Origin: VRUE01 sp963737575
GTDB taxonomy: Bacteria > Actinomycetota > Thermoleophilia > Solirubrobacterales > 70-9
Length of the DNA: 64,000 bases
Assembly: GCA_963737575.1 (NCBI GenBank)
Contig: CAVTTJ010000011.1
Span: 1 to 64,000 of the forward strand
Direction of reading: 5' to 3'
The notes under the pieces are model-generated. The model had not been told where the DNA came from. It ran no database searches and saw only the letters and a program-made list of their open reading frames with translations. A program made the translations under genes and the position numbers. Of the stretch, positions 1 through 7,249 are shown piece by piece (the stretch's first letter is position 1; the number at the start of each line of letters is the position of its first letter).

Positions 1-24
1 CCGGTTCAAATCCGGCCTCCCCGA
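1..24 (+). tRNA. 3' end of a tRNA-Pro-like gene, cut by the window edge
   Basis: The first bases form a T arm (CCGG, loop TTCAAAT, CCGG) followed by the 3' acceptor strand CTCCCCG and an A discriminator. A G72 plus A73 end is typical of bacterial tRNA-Pro. Everything upstream of the T arm lies outside the window, so I cannot say whether this is a whole tRNA or only a 3' fragment. It matches the element ending at 5716 almost base for base (24 of 25 positions). Confidence 0.55.
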
Positions 25-393
25 TTATCTGGAAGCCCTCGGGTGGGCGCAGTCATCGGACCTCCGTATCCCAGGATCCGTACAGCCATCCATGCACCTT
101 CCTCGGTTCGCTCGGCCTACTGCGTAGGAGATAACCCTGGAGACGGAAGCGTCCCGCGTACCTCCTGGACTTCGCCATCCCGACCCCCTCACTTTCCCAA
201 GCGAGACCACCACGTCGTGATGATCTCGCCAGTCGCCGAGGCAGACATCCGCCTTTACCAAGGTTTTGCGCTCGATTGGAGGGCGTATTACTGCCCTCTC
301 GCCAACCTCTGGGACGAAGCTCAGGCCACTCCCGAGCTCGCTCGGGAGCCTCGCCAAGGCAATTCCCGATCCCCCAAGGAAGGTGAATCCCCA
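25..393. other. Intergenic region with one perfect hairpin
   Basis: No convincing gene is visible. The open frames here lack ribosome binding sites and recognisable protein features. A perfect 8-bp inverted repeat (CTCCCGAG, loop CTCG, CTCGGGAG) lies at 329-348. It has no T run behind it, so it could be a weak terminator or an operator-like site. Confidence 0.5.
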
Positions 394-579
394 ATGTCGA
401 TAGGGACCATCATGATCATCAACATCGCCGCCGCCGGCATCCTCTCCGCGATCCTCACCGGGGTCATGCTGGCCCCCGCCCGCCACCTGCATGCGTCCCA
501 CGAGCGGGTCGTCGCGGGCCGCACGAGGGCGCAGCGCCGTCCCCTGCAGGCCATGCGCCCGGTCGAGGACGCGTCCTAG
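394..579 (+). CDS. Small single-helix membrane protein
   Basis: This is a 61-residue protein. Its first 28 residues form one hydrophobic helix rich in Ile, Ala and Leu. A basic tail with many Arg and His residues follows, probably cytoplasmic. A purine-rich ribosome binding site (AAGGAAGGTG, 376-385) sits 8 bases before the ATG, which is why I chose this start over the longer upstream frame. It belongs to no family I recognise and stands alone between two tRNA-like elements. Function unknown. Confidence 0.6.
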   Translation: MSIGTIMIINIAAAGILSAILTGVMLAPARHLHASHERVVAGRTRAQRRPLQAMRPVEDAS

Positions 580-632
580 GCTCGCCGCAGGCGCGCCGGA
601 AAAGCGATGCCCCTTGATAGTACTCGGCTGCC

Positions 633-707
633 GGGGCGCTATGACCTTCCGGCCGTCTTGGCGGCTGGGGGCCGAGCGGTCGCTGGTTCAAATCCAGTCG
701 CCCTATC
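633..707 (+). other. tRNA-like element, copy 2 (3' half well formed)
   Basis: A T arm (GCTGG, loop TTCAAAT, CCAGT, 683-699) is preceded by the block CGGCTGGGGGCCGAGCGGTC (663-682). That block reads as an anticodon-like loop CTGGGGG (U33, GGG, G37) plus a five-base variable loop. The 3' strand CGCCCT (700-705) can pair with GGGGCG at 634-639, a 6-bp acceptor-like stem with one G-T pair. The D-arm region does not fit tRNA rules: it lacks U8, A14 and a G18-G19 loop. So this is either a degenerate tRNA, an attachment-site remnant, or another tRNA-like RNA. Open frames across it on either strand are translations of this RNA-like sequence, not genes. Confidence 0.5.
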
Positions 708-820
708 CCGAAAGCCCGCTGCGAGCCCGGCGAGCAAGCCACGACCCGGCCGGTGGTGCACTACCTCAGCCGGGCCGCGGACCTACTCGAGTCTGAATTC
801 TCGAACCTCTCGGCGCGGAT

Positions 821-1057
821 TCAGACTCGCTCTGTGCAGCCGTGCTTCTTCAGCAGGTTGTTCTCCTGCTTCGTTTGGCTGGCGGTGGGGTGCTTGTGTG
901 CCTTTTTCCACTGGGAGCGTTGGTTCTTGCACTGCTTGTCAGTCCAGTCCTTATGGTGACCCTGGTCAGCGTTCGCGACGACGGGGGCCGCCCCGACGCT
1001 GATGGCGATCGCCGCCGTGGCCGCCAATGCAGCGCACTTTCGTAGGAGACTGTGCAT
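821..1057 (-). CDS. Small secreted Lys/Gln-rich protein
   Basis: A 78-residue protein. Residues 1 to about 32 form a signal peptide (basic start, Ala-rich core, cleavage expected near VANA-DQ). The mature part of about 45 residues is hydrophilic, rich in Lys, Gln and His, and has two Cys that could form one disulfide. A perfect Shine-Dalgarno (AAGGAGG, complement of 1065-1071) lies 7 bases upstream of this ATG and rules out the longer frame that begins at 1165. Predicted to be exported. No family recognised. Confidence 0.75.
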   Translation of the reverse strand: MHSLLRKCAALAATAAIAISVGAAPVVANADQGHHKDWTDKQCKNQRSQWKKAHKHPTASQTKQENNLLKKHGCTERV

Positions 1058-1286
1058 TGTCGAACCTCCTTTGTTCGGATAATCGCCATCATGGGTGGCA
1101 GGAGGTGTAGCCCACATCCGTAGGGCTCCCCAATCGCCTTTGTAGCGGATACGGACGCCGGTCACAGGACGATGAACGCGGGGCCCGAGCCTTCAGGCTC
1201 CCATTCGACCATCCGGCAAGTCCCAGTTCGGGAACGGGACGCTGGGACGCGCCTCTCAAATCCAAGGGTCCAAGGCCCCGGGCCGC

Positions 1287-1895
1287 TTATGCGGGCGTCC
1301 CGGAAACCTCCGCGGGCGCGGGACGGGCAGGCGTCCCGGCTTTGGCGGGGCGTGGCGCACGGCGGCCGTAGCGGACGACGAAGAGCGCGAAGACAACAGC
1401 CGCGCTACCGAGCACCATCACCCTGAACCAGGTGCTGGCGCCGTCGGTGCCTGATCCGAGCGAATGGGCGACCGCGAGGGCGAAGACGACGACGGTCGCG
1501 CGGTGTATCTGGCGCCAGCGCCTGGCGCCGATCCGGCGCCGCCAGTAGAAGCTCGGGCCCAGCAGCAGGGCGAGGTAGCCCGCGAGGATCCCGAGGCCGG
1601 TCCAGACGGGTCTGTATTCCAGGGTGAACGGGATCGTGATCCCGGTAATGCCGGGTTTGAGCCAGGCATCGCCCAGGAGGAACACGCCGTGGGCGCCGAT
1701 CGCCACCAGCGCCGTCAGCGCGACCTGCTCGTGGATTTTGACCAGGTTCCGCTTCAGGCCCGGTCGCTTGATCAGTTTCGACGCCATCAGCAAGCCGAGC
1801 ACCACCGAGGTGGTGATCAGCAGGAAGGCGACGATCCCTGCCGATCGCGAGGCCAGCCACCACGGGTATTTGCCGGGATCCGGCTCAGCGACCAC
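1287..1895 (-). CDS. Ferric-reductase-like haem membrane protein
   Basis: A 202-residue protein with about five to six membrane helices. Paired histidines lie on two helices, in the contexts KIHEQ..GAHG and QIHRA..VAHS. This is the bis-haem b pattern of the ferric-reductase-like transmembrane family (YedZ/MsrQ and NADPH-oxidase relatives). The family moves electrons across the membrane between flavin or ferredoxin donors and outside acceptors. I chose the GTG at 1895, which overlaps the end of the preceding gene by 11 bases. The longer frame to 2048 is a shadow of that gene. It is last in the minus-strand operon that begins with the FAD reductase, so electrons from that pair may pass to it (inference). 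Confidence 0.75.
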   Translation of the reverse strand: MVAEPDPGKYPWWLASRSAGIVAFLLITTSVVLGLLMASKLIKRPGLKRNLVKIHEQVALTALVAIGAHGVFLLGDAWLKPGITGITIPFTLEYRPVWTGLGILAGYLALLLGPSFYWRRRIGARRWRQIHRATVVVFALAVAHSLGSGTDGASTWFRVMVLGSAAVVFALFVVRYGRRAPRPAKAGTPARPAPAEVSGTPA

Positions 1896-2121
1896 CGCCG
1901 CCCTCCCCTGGCTCAGCGGACTGCTCCCTGTCCGGAGTGGTCTTGCTCGGAGCGGCCTTGGTCGTGCCAGCGCCGGTTGGAGCAGGCACCGTAGTCGGAC
2001 CCGAGAACACGGTGTAAGCGGCGAGGCCCGCCAGCGCCAGCACGACAACGACGGCGACCACGCGTGTCATCAGGCGGGGACCCTGCTCCTCCGCGACCAC
2101 GGTGCGCGGGGCGGCGCTCAT
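1885..2121 (-). CDS. Small membrane-anchored protein of the redox operon
   Basis: A 78-residue protein. Residues 1-17 are cytoplasmic, one Val/Ala-rich helix spans about 18-37, and an extracytoplasmic low-complexity tail rich in Pro, Thr and Gly follows. Its ATG overlaps the stop of the preceding gene (ATGA, 2118-2121), so translation is probably coupled. No enzymatic motif and no FMN-attachment motif is visible. Function unknown; its position implies a role with the neighbouring haem membrane protein. Confidence 0.6.
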   Translation of the reverse strand: MSAAPRTVVAEEQGPRLMTRVVAVVVVLALAGLAAYTVFSGPTTVPAPTGAGTTKAAPSKTTPDREQSAEPGEGGGGR

Positions 2122-2384
2122 GGCGGCGGCACCGGCGAGGTCTTTGTGACGATCGCGGCGGCTTCCGTTGCCGGCGCCCCAGCCCCGGCCTTGCCCGCGG
2201 CGGGCTGGGTGATCGCGGCCGGCGAGGCGATGCCGGGGCCGAGGGCCGGGTCTCTGCCGCTCCGTACCTGGATCGCGAGCAGGGTGAGCAGGATGAAGAA
2301 GAGTCCCAGCGCGGAGGTGATCACGGCCAGCGGGCTGGGCGCGCGACGCCGTTTCTGCACCGGCTTGTCTGCCACGGCGCTCAC
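2118..2384 (-). CDS. Small single-helix membrane protein of the redox operon
   Basis: An 88-residue protein from a GTG start. A short basic cytoplasmic segment precedes one helix (about residues 18-38, rich in Leu and Ile), then an Ala/Pro-rich outer tail. The GTG overlaps the stop of the lipoprotein gene (GTGA type) once that gene's frameshift is corrected. Before correction the two read as one false long frame. The design resembles the next gene in the operon: one helix plus a disordered outer tail. No known family recognised. Confidence 0.6.
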   Translation of the reverse strand: MSAVADKPVQKRRRAPSPLAVITSALGLFFILLTLLAIQVRSGRDPALGPGIASPAAITQPAAGKAGAGAPATEAAAIVTKTSPVPPP

Positions 2385-2954
2385 TGCTCCCCGCAAACCT
2401 GGAAGCCGTAACCGCGAGCAAACCCGGTCAGCGCCCGGGTCGAGTTGTCCAGCTCGTTGCGCAGGCGTCGAACCAGGGGGACGTCGGCGTTGGCGAGCGC
2501 GTCGCGGATCTTCGCCCTCAGCGTCGAGCTGACCCTTGACCGGATCGAAGACGTTGGCCCTCAACAGCGCCTTTTCGCCCGGCGGCGGGGCGATCGCTTC
2601 GATCTGCCGCAGCTCCTGCCACCCGAGCGCGATCGTGCCCTCGTAGGCCTTCACGGCCTCAGCAGAGCCCGTAGACGCTCCGACCTTCTCCTGCTCCTTG
2701 GTGCGTTCGGGGTCGATCTTCTCGCAGACCGAGTCGACCCGGGCCACGTAGGCACGGCGGGCTGGACTGGTGACCTTCGTCACCCGCACCGGTCCACCTT
2801 CTCCCGGCTGAGAGGATTCCGGCGACCGCACCGTGTCCGCCTGGGTCGTTGCTTCCGTCGTCTCGGCCTCGCCGCGGCGCTTATCTCCGCCGCAACCGGC
2901 GAAGAGGGCGACGAGAAGCCCGAGGAGGAGGATCGATCCAAGCCGGGCAGCCAT
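2381..2954 (-). CDS. Lipoprotein of the redox operon (one frameshift)
   Basis: The protein starts with a signal peptide ending in a lipobox (L-F-A-G-C, Cys21), so it is predicted to be lipid-anchored on the outer face. The mature region is helical, with motifs RRAYVARVDSVCEKIDPERT and GWQELRQIEAIAPPP, like many uncharacterised actinobacterial lipoproteins. Near 2525 a single extra base moves the reading frame. The corrected C-terminus reads RALTGFARGYGFQVCGEQ and stops at 2381, giving about 190 residues. Two Cys, one early and one near the end, could pair. It lies 6 bases after the ferredoxin gene, in the same operon. Confidence 0.65.
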
Positions 2955-2960
2955 TGTGTC

Positions 2961-3167
2961 CTAGGGGTAGACCTGCTCGCCGGAGTCCTCATCGATCACG
3001 GTGATCGCGACCGAGGGGCACGCTTCCGCGGCCTTGAGGATCAGGTCGGGCGGCCCGGGCCCGATCACCCGCGCCACGTCGTCCAGCTCGAACACTTCCG
3101 GTGCGATGTCCACACAATCGCCATGGGCGGCGCAGGCGTTTTCGTCAACTTGCGGCAGGTATCTCAC
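2961..3167 (-). CDS. 3Fe-4S type single-cluster ferredoxin
   Basis: A 68-residue protein with the Cys spacing of the small bacterial 3Fe-4S/4Fe-4S ferredoxins: C-A-A-H-G-D-C near residue 12, then a final Cys-Pro (EACPS) near residue 48. The second-position Cys of a classical 4Fe-4S motif is replaced by Ala/His, as in ferredoxins that serve cytochromes P450. The GTG start overlaps the end of the reductase gene by 23 bases, so the two are almost certainly co-translated and form an NAD(P)H-reductase-ferredoxin pair. No P450 is encoded here, so the natural partner may be the haem membrane protein downstream (inference). Confidence 0.85.
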   Translation of the reverse strand: MRYLPQVDENACAAHGDCVDIAPEVFELDDVARVIGPGPPDLILKAAEACPSVAITVIDEDSGEQVYP

Positions 3168-4356
3168 TGTCTGTCCTCTCTTCCTGGGTCGTTGCTTCCT
3201 CGGTCGTTGCAAGCTCGATTCGCCTGCGAAGTGCGGGGATCGTCTTCGCCTGGTTGACGGCCATCGCCGCGACGGGGACGCCACCACTGCTGACCAGGGC
3301 GGTGAACTCGGGGGCGGCGATGTCGCCGGAGATCGTCACCTCGTCGGCGCCGCTGGCGTCGCCGACGAGGTGGATGCGATGGCCGAATTGGTCGGTCCAG
3401 AAGGAGGGCAGCGCGGGTGGCAGGGGGTCGAGGCCGAGGATGGCGCGCGCGACCTGCGCGCCCTGGCGGCTCGCCGCGTCCCAGTGCTCGCTGCGCTCGT
3501 GGGCGCCGCTGATCGGGTTGAAGACCCGCGCGGCGTCGCCGGCTGCGAAGACGTCGGGTGCGCTGGTGCGGCCGCAGGCGTCAACCCGGACGCCGTCGGT
3601 CTCCAGGCCGCTCCCCTCCAGCCACTCGGTCGCCGGTTCGATTCCGATCCCCAGCACCAGCGCGTCGCAGTAGAAGCGGCTGCCATCGGTCAGTTGGACC
3701 CACTCGACTCCGCCGCGCCCCTCGCCGAAGCGCGAAACGTGGGCGGAGAAGAGGAGTTTGACGCCTTCGTCGCGGTGAAGGTCGACGAACCAGCTGGCCA
3801 GCTCGGGCATGAGCACGCGACCCAGAGCGGAGGGAGCGGCCTCGAGGACGGTCACGTGAGCGCCGAGCCGGCGCGCGGTTGCCGCCACCTCGAGTCCGAT
3901 GAAGCCGGCGCCGACGACGATCAGGCGGGTCTCGGGACCGAGGACGTCCCGAAGCCGGACGGCGTCCTCCGTCGTCCGCAGGAGATGGGCGTTGGCGAAT
4001 GCCTCGGTCCCGGGGAGCCGACGCGGTCGGCTGCCGGTAGCGACGACCGCTGTGTCGTAGCCGAGGATCGCGCCGGAGCCGAGCGTTACGGTCTTGATGC
4101 CGGAGTCGAGGGCGACCGCAGGGTCACCTAGGACAAGGTCGATGTCGTGCTCGGCGTACCACGCATCCGGCCGAAATCCGAGCGTGTCGGGGCTGCGCTC
4201 GCCGGCCAGGACGGCCTTCGACAGCGGCGGGCGGTCGTAGGGTGGCCTTACCTCGTCGGCGACAATACGGACCTCGCTCTCGAACCCGCGAGCGCGTAGG
4301 GTTTCGCAGCAGCGCTGAGCCGCGAGCCCGCCACCAACGATCAGCACGCCGCTCAT
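3145..4356 (-). CDS. FAD-dependent ferredoxin reductase (BphA4/rubredoxin-reductase family)
   Basis: A 403-residue flavoprotein. An N-terminal FAD-binding fold (LIVGGGLAAQ) is followed by the RPPYDRPPLSK segment typical of this family. The NAD(P)H-binding Rossmann motif GAGFIGLEVA lies near residue 150, and the second FAD motif DVFAAGDAA near residue 270. Length and motif order match oxygenase-coupled ferredoxin reductases. It should pass electrons from NAD(P)H to the ferredoxin encoded next. It is the first gene of the minus-strand operon and diverges from apbE across about 140 bases, which must hold both promoters. Confidence 0.9.
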   Translation of the reverse strand: MSGVLIVGGGLAAQRCCETLRARGFESEVRIVADEVRPPYDRPPLSKAVLAGERSPDTLGFRPDAWYAEHDIDLVLGDPAVALDSGIKTVTLGSGAILGYDTAVVATGSRPRRLPGTEAFANAHLLRTTEDAVRLRDVLGPETRLIVVGAGFIGLEVAATARRLGAHVTVLEAAPSALGRVLMPELASWFVDLHRDEGVKLLFSAHVSRFGEGRGGVEWVQLTDGSRFYCDALVLGIGIEPATEWLEGSGLETDGVRVDACGRTSAPDVFAAGDAARVFNPISGAHERSEHWDAASRQGAQVARAILGLDPLPPALPSFWTDQFGHRIHLVGDASGADEVTISGDIAAPEFTALVSSGGVPVAAMAVNQAKTIPALRRRIELATTEEATTQEERTDSEIPAAS

Positions 4357-4497
4357 CGGGTAGATCCCACCGCGGTTGTGCTGCCACCAGCAAACATGCT
4401 GTCACGAAGGTAGGGGCGGCGGGACCGGCCTGCATCCGTAATGCACCGTGGCCGCACTAGGGTTTCGCCGAAGCCGCGCAAGGAGGCTCTTCGGGCA

Positions 4498-5442
4498 ATG
4501 GCCGAGCACAATGTTGTCTTCGACGCGATGGGATCGCAGGTTCGACTGCTGATCGGCGCAGCGGAGGACGACGTGACCGCCGCGGCGCAGGCGGCCGATC
4601 GGGAGCGGCAATTCGTCGCCGAATTCGAAGCGGCGCTGTCGCGCTTCAAGCCCGAGAGCGAGCTCTGCGCACTGAACGCGGATTCGCGTCAGGTCGTTCC
4701 GGCCTCGGAGCTGATGCGGTCAGCTGTCAAGGCCGGGCTAGAGGCTGCCTGTCGCAGCAACGGCCTGGTCGACCCAACGCTGGTGTGGGAGATCGAAGCG
4801 GCCGGCTACACCTCCTTCGGGGAGATTCTCGCGGTCCCTCTTCGCGATGCCCTCGCGGAGGCGCCAATCCGACGCCCGGCGAGGCCAAGCCCCGAGTCCA
4901 ATTGGCGGCGGTTCGAGGTCGACGACGTGTCCGGAACGATCTCCCGGCCACTCGGCGTCGGCTTCGACACTGGCGGCATCGGCAAGGGCCTCGCCGCGGA
5001 CCTGATCGCGACCCGGTTACGGGGCTTCCCGCGTTTCGTCATCGACTGCGGCGGCGACGTCCGGATCGGCGGAGCGGAGGCGCTGGTCAATCCCTACGAC
5101 GTCCTCGTCGAGCACCCGATGACGGGCGAGCGCGTCTACGCCCTGCGGCTCGGCCGGGGCGGCATCGCGACCTCGGGTCTGAATGTCCGCATCTGGCGTG
5201 GAGACGACGGTTGTTACCGTCACCACCTGCTCGACCCGTCGACTGGGGAGCCCGCCTGGACAGGATTGGTCGGAGCCACCGCCCTGGGCGACACTGCCGT
5301 CGAGGCCGAGACCCTTGCGAAGGAGGCCCTCCTCTCCGGGCCCGAAGGCGGTCACGCCGTCCTCACCGCGTTGGGCGGCCTGCTCGTCCATGACGACGGT
5401 CGGGTCGAAGCGGTTGGCCCAATCAGCGGGAGGCGCCTCTGA
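4498..5442 (+). CDS. apbE: ApbE-family FAD:protein FMN transferase
   Basis: A 314-residue protein. Family motifs are present: the DTGGIGKGLAAD segment (flavin site), DCGGDVRIGG, and HHLLDPSTGEPAW near the C-terminal third, followed by the metal-binding T-A region. ApbE moves FMN from FAD onto Thr of extracytoplasmic electron-transfer proteins. No signal peptide or lipobox is obvious. I chose the ATG at 4498 because AGGAGG (4481-4486) precedes it; the ATG at 4441 has no such site. It diverges from a redox operon, which fits a maturation role. None of the visible neighbours has an FMN-binding domain, so its target is unknown. Confidence 0.85.
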   Translation: MAEHNVVFDAMGSQVRLLIGAAEDDVTAAAQAADRERQFVAEFEAALSRFKPESELCALNADSRQVVPASELMRSAVKAGLEAACRSNGLVDPTLVWEIEAAGYTSFGEILAVPLRDALAEAPIRRPARPSPESNWRRFEVDDVSGTISRPLGVGFDTGGIGKGLAADLIATRLRGFPRFVIDCGGDVRIGGAEALVNPYDVLVEHPMTGERVYALRLGRGGIATSGLNVRIWRGDDGCYRHHLLDPSTGEPAWTGLVGATALGDTAVEAETLAKEALLSGPEGGHAVLTALGGLLVHDDGRVEAVGPISGRRL

Positions 5443-5642
5443 ACGGGACCCCGCGGCGACGCACTCTCCACTTCGCCGAGGTTGAGCGGCCACACCCGTG
5501 GTGAGGTCGGGCGAAAATCCATGAACCGCGACATGACGAGAAGACGGGCGCCCTGCTCGGGTGGGGATCGTGGTACCGCATTGGTACCGCCTGCTCCGAC
5601 CAATGCGTCCAGATTGTCCAACGGCCGGGGACAGATGGGACA

Positions 5643-5716
5643 CGGGGGACGCATCTGACAGACCTGTCCGCCGGCTGGGGGCCGATCGGTCGCCGGTTCA
5701 AGTCCGGCCTCCCCGA
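5643..5716 (+). other. tRNA-Pro-like element, copy 3 (3' half well formed)
   Basis: A perfect T arm (GCCGG, loop TTCAAGT, CCGGC, 5692-5708), a 3' acceptor strand CTCCCCG and discriminator A give C1-G72/A73, the tRNA-Pro end. The block CGGCTGGGGGCCG (5672-5684) provides the loop CTGGGGG, reading U33, anticodon GGG and G37, also proline-like. CGGGGG at 5643-5648 can close the acceptor stem. CGGGGA at 5626-5631 pairs even better but gives an oversized D region. The D arm is not canonical, so a working tRNA is doubtful. A hairpin typical of tRNA transcript ends follows. Confidence 0.5.
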
Positions 5717-5723
5717 TCCACCG

Positions 5724-5746
5724 GAGCCCGCTCTAGAGGCGGGCTC
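5724..5746 (+). terminator. Perfect hairpin behind the tRNA-like element
   Basis: GAGCCCGC and GCGGGCTC form an 8-bp stem around the 7-base loop TCTAGAG. It begins 8 bases after the tRNA-like 3' end, where rho-independent terminators of tRNA genes usually sit. Only a short pyrimidine run (TCCC) follows, so the strength is uncertain. Confidence 0.5.
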
Positions 5747-5811
5747 TCCCGTCTCGAAACGAGATCCACCTAGATGCAGGCCGTCGCGCTGGTCTGGCTG
5801 GTACTGGAGAT

Positions 5812-5834
5812 CTCCCGGGCGGGAGGTTTCTGTT
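5812..5834 (+). terminator. Possible rho-independent terminator
   Basis: A 5-bp stem CTCCC/GGGAG with loop GGGC is followed by GTTTCTGTTG, the only T-rich tail in this intergenic region. It could end transcription of apbE or of the tRNA-like element. Confidence 0.35.
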
Positions 5835-6027
5835 GTCTGGCTCTAGCAGGCCAATTCAGCCAGGCCCCGGTCGCGAGGATGGCGCCAATGTGGGCCGGAG
5901 TAGCGTTGGGGGATGGCGAAGTCGCGGAGGGTCGCTTCAGCGCAGCCGCCTGCCAGCTTCATCCGTGGGCTCCTTGTCTCAACGCGCGCCGAGTCTTTCG
6001 TTGGGCTGGCAGGCATAGGATCGTGCC

Positions 6028-6828
6028 ATGAAGGCAGCGGTGATCTTCGAGAACGGCGACCCGGAGGTGCTTCGTTACGAGGACGTCCCCGATCCGGAGT
6101 GCCCCGACGGCTGCGTGCTCGTGGACGTCGAGGCGATCAGCATCGAGGGCGGCGATCTCCTCGCCCGAGCCGGCTCGCCGCCGCCGAAGACCCCGCATAT
6201 CGTCGGCTATCTGTGCGCGGGCACGGTGATCGAGGTTGGCGCCGGAGTCGAGAACCCCGGCATCGGCGAGAAGGTGGTGGCCCTAAACGCGGACGGCTCT
6301 CATGCCGAGAAACGGGTCGTGCCGGCGATCATGACCTGGCGCGTTCCCGAGGGCCTCGATCCCGCGGCTGCCGCGTGCATTCCGGTCGCGTTCGGCACGG
6401 CGCAGGAGTGCCTATTCACCGCCGCGAACCTCGAGGAAGGGCAGACGGTGCTAATCCACGCCGGGGCGGGCGGCGTGGGGATGGCGGCCATCCAGTTGGC
6501 GAAGCAGGCGGGCGCGACCGTGATCTCAAGCGCCTCGAGCGACGAGAAACTTGAGCGGCTGAAGTCGTTGGGGCTCGATCACGGCATCAACTATGCAGAT
6601 GAGAGCTTCGTCGACGGGGTTCGTGAGCTGACCGACGGGCGCGGCGTCGATGTGGTGCTGGACTCGATCGGCGGCAAGAACCTGGTGGACGGTATCGAGG
6701 CGCTGGCGTACCGAGGGACGCTCGTCAGCGTCGGAGTTGCCGCCCGAGCCGGTTCGGAGATCGAACAGCCTCCAGAACCATCTCAAGCGCCAACGTGCGC
6801 CCCTCCGGGCGGTGGGGATTCGGATTGA
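6028..6828 (+). pseudogene. Truncated zinc-free MDR quinone oxidoreductase
   Basis: The first ~240 residues are a normal medium-chain dehydrogenase/reductase of the quinone-oxidoreductase group. An N-terminal GroES-like domain comes first, then the NADPH-binding GAGGVGMAAIQLAKQAGA near residue 150, and VDVVLDSIGGKNL. No structural or catalytic zinc ligands are seen. After YRGTLVSVGVAARAG (about 6755) family similarity ends. An unrelated Pro-rich tail leads to a stop, so roughly 80 C-terminal residues of the usual ~325 are missing. The loss lies at a junction with a truncated response regulator, which suggests deletion or recombination. Confidence 0.75.
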
Positions 6829-6881
6829 AGAATTGGGCCGCAAGCGTTCGCCAATCAGCGGTAAGCCCTGCACCCTGTAGC

Positions 6882-7229
6882 GAGGGAGTCGGCTACCTCC
6901 TCAAGGACAGGATCGCCGAGGTCGACCGCTTCATCGACGCGGTTCGGCGGGTCGACGACGGCGGCTCGGTCCTCGACCCGGAGGTCGTCGCCCAGATGCT
7001 CGGCCGCCGCCGCGAGGACGGGCCGCTCGACACGCTGACCGAGCGCGAGCGCGAGGTCCTCAAGGCGATGGCAGAAGGGCAGACCAACAGGGCGATCTCT
7101 GAGGAGCTCTTCGTCAGCCAAAGGGCGGTCGAGCGCCACCTCACCTCGATCTTCCAGAAGCTCGACCTCTCGGGCGGGGACGGCGGCCATCGTCGCGTCC
7201 TCGCGGTGCTCGCCTACCTGCGCGAGTAG
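6882..7229 (+). pseudogene. 5'-truncated NarL/LuxR-type response regulator
   Basis: Similarity starts inside the last strand and helix of a receiver domain (EGVGYLLKDR, including the conserved Lys). It continues through the linker into a complete LuxR-type helix-turn-helix (LTEREREVLKAMAEGQTNRAI and VSQRAVERHLTSIFQKL), then stops after YLRE. The phosphate-accepting Asp and the rest of the receiver are absent, and no start or ribosome binding site is seen at the break. The missing half faces the missing half of the quinone reductase, so one event probably removed both. Confidence 0.7.
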
Positions 7230-7249
7230 GGCGACGGCCCTGCGTTCGG

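Larger units (their letters stand above)
5443..6027. other. Intergenic region with tRNA-like element and hairpins
   Basis: No protein gene can be supported in these 585 bases. The region holds a tRNA-like element (5643-5716), a perfect hairpin directly behind it (5724-5746), a small hairpin (5752-5764, TCTCG-AAA-CGAGA) and a terminator-like hairpin (5812-5834). Short open frames here have no ribosome binding sites and mirror the tRNA-like sequence. Confidence 0.6.

Noticed and set aside
464..742. Open frames on both strands over the tRNA-like element at ~633-707
   Set aside because: They translate a T arm and anticodon-like arm, have no ribosome binding site, and resemble the known class of false proteins from tRNA-like DNA.
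3001..4131. Plus-strand frame of 376 codons opposite the ferredoxin reductase
   Set aside because: Shadow of a well-supported flavoprotein gene. No family motif or start signal.
5423..5773. Open frames over the tRNA-like element at 5643-5716
   Set aside because: Same reason as above: both strands are open only because the region is GC-rich and RNA-like.
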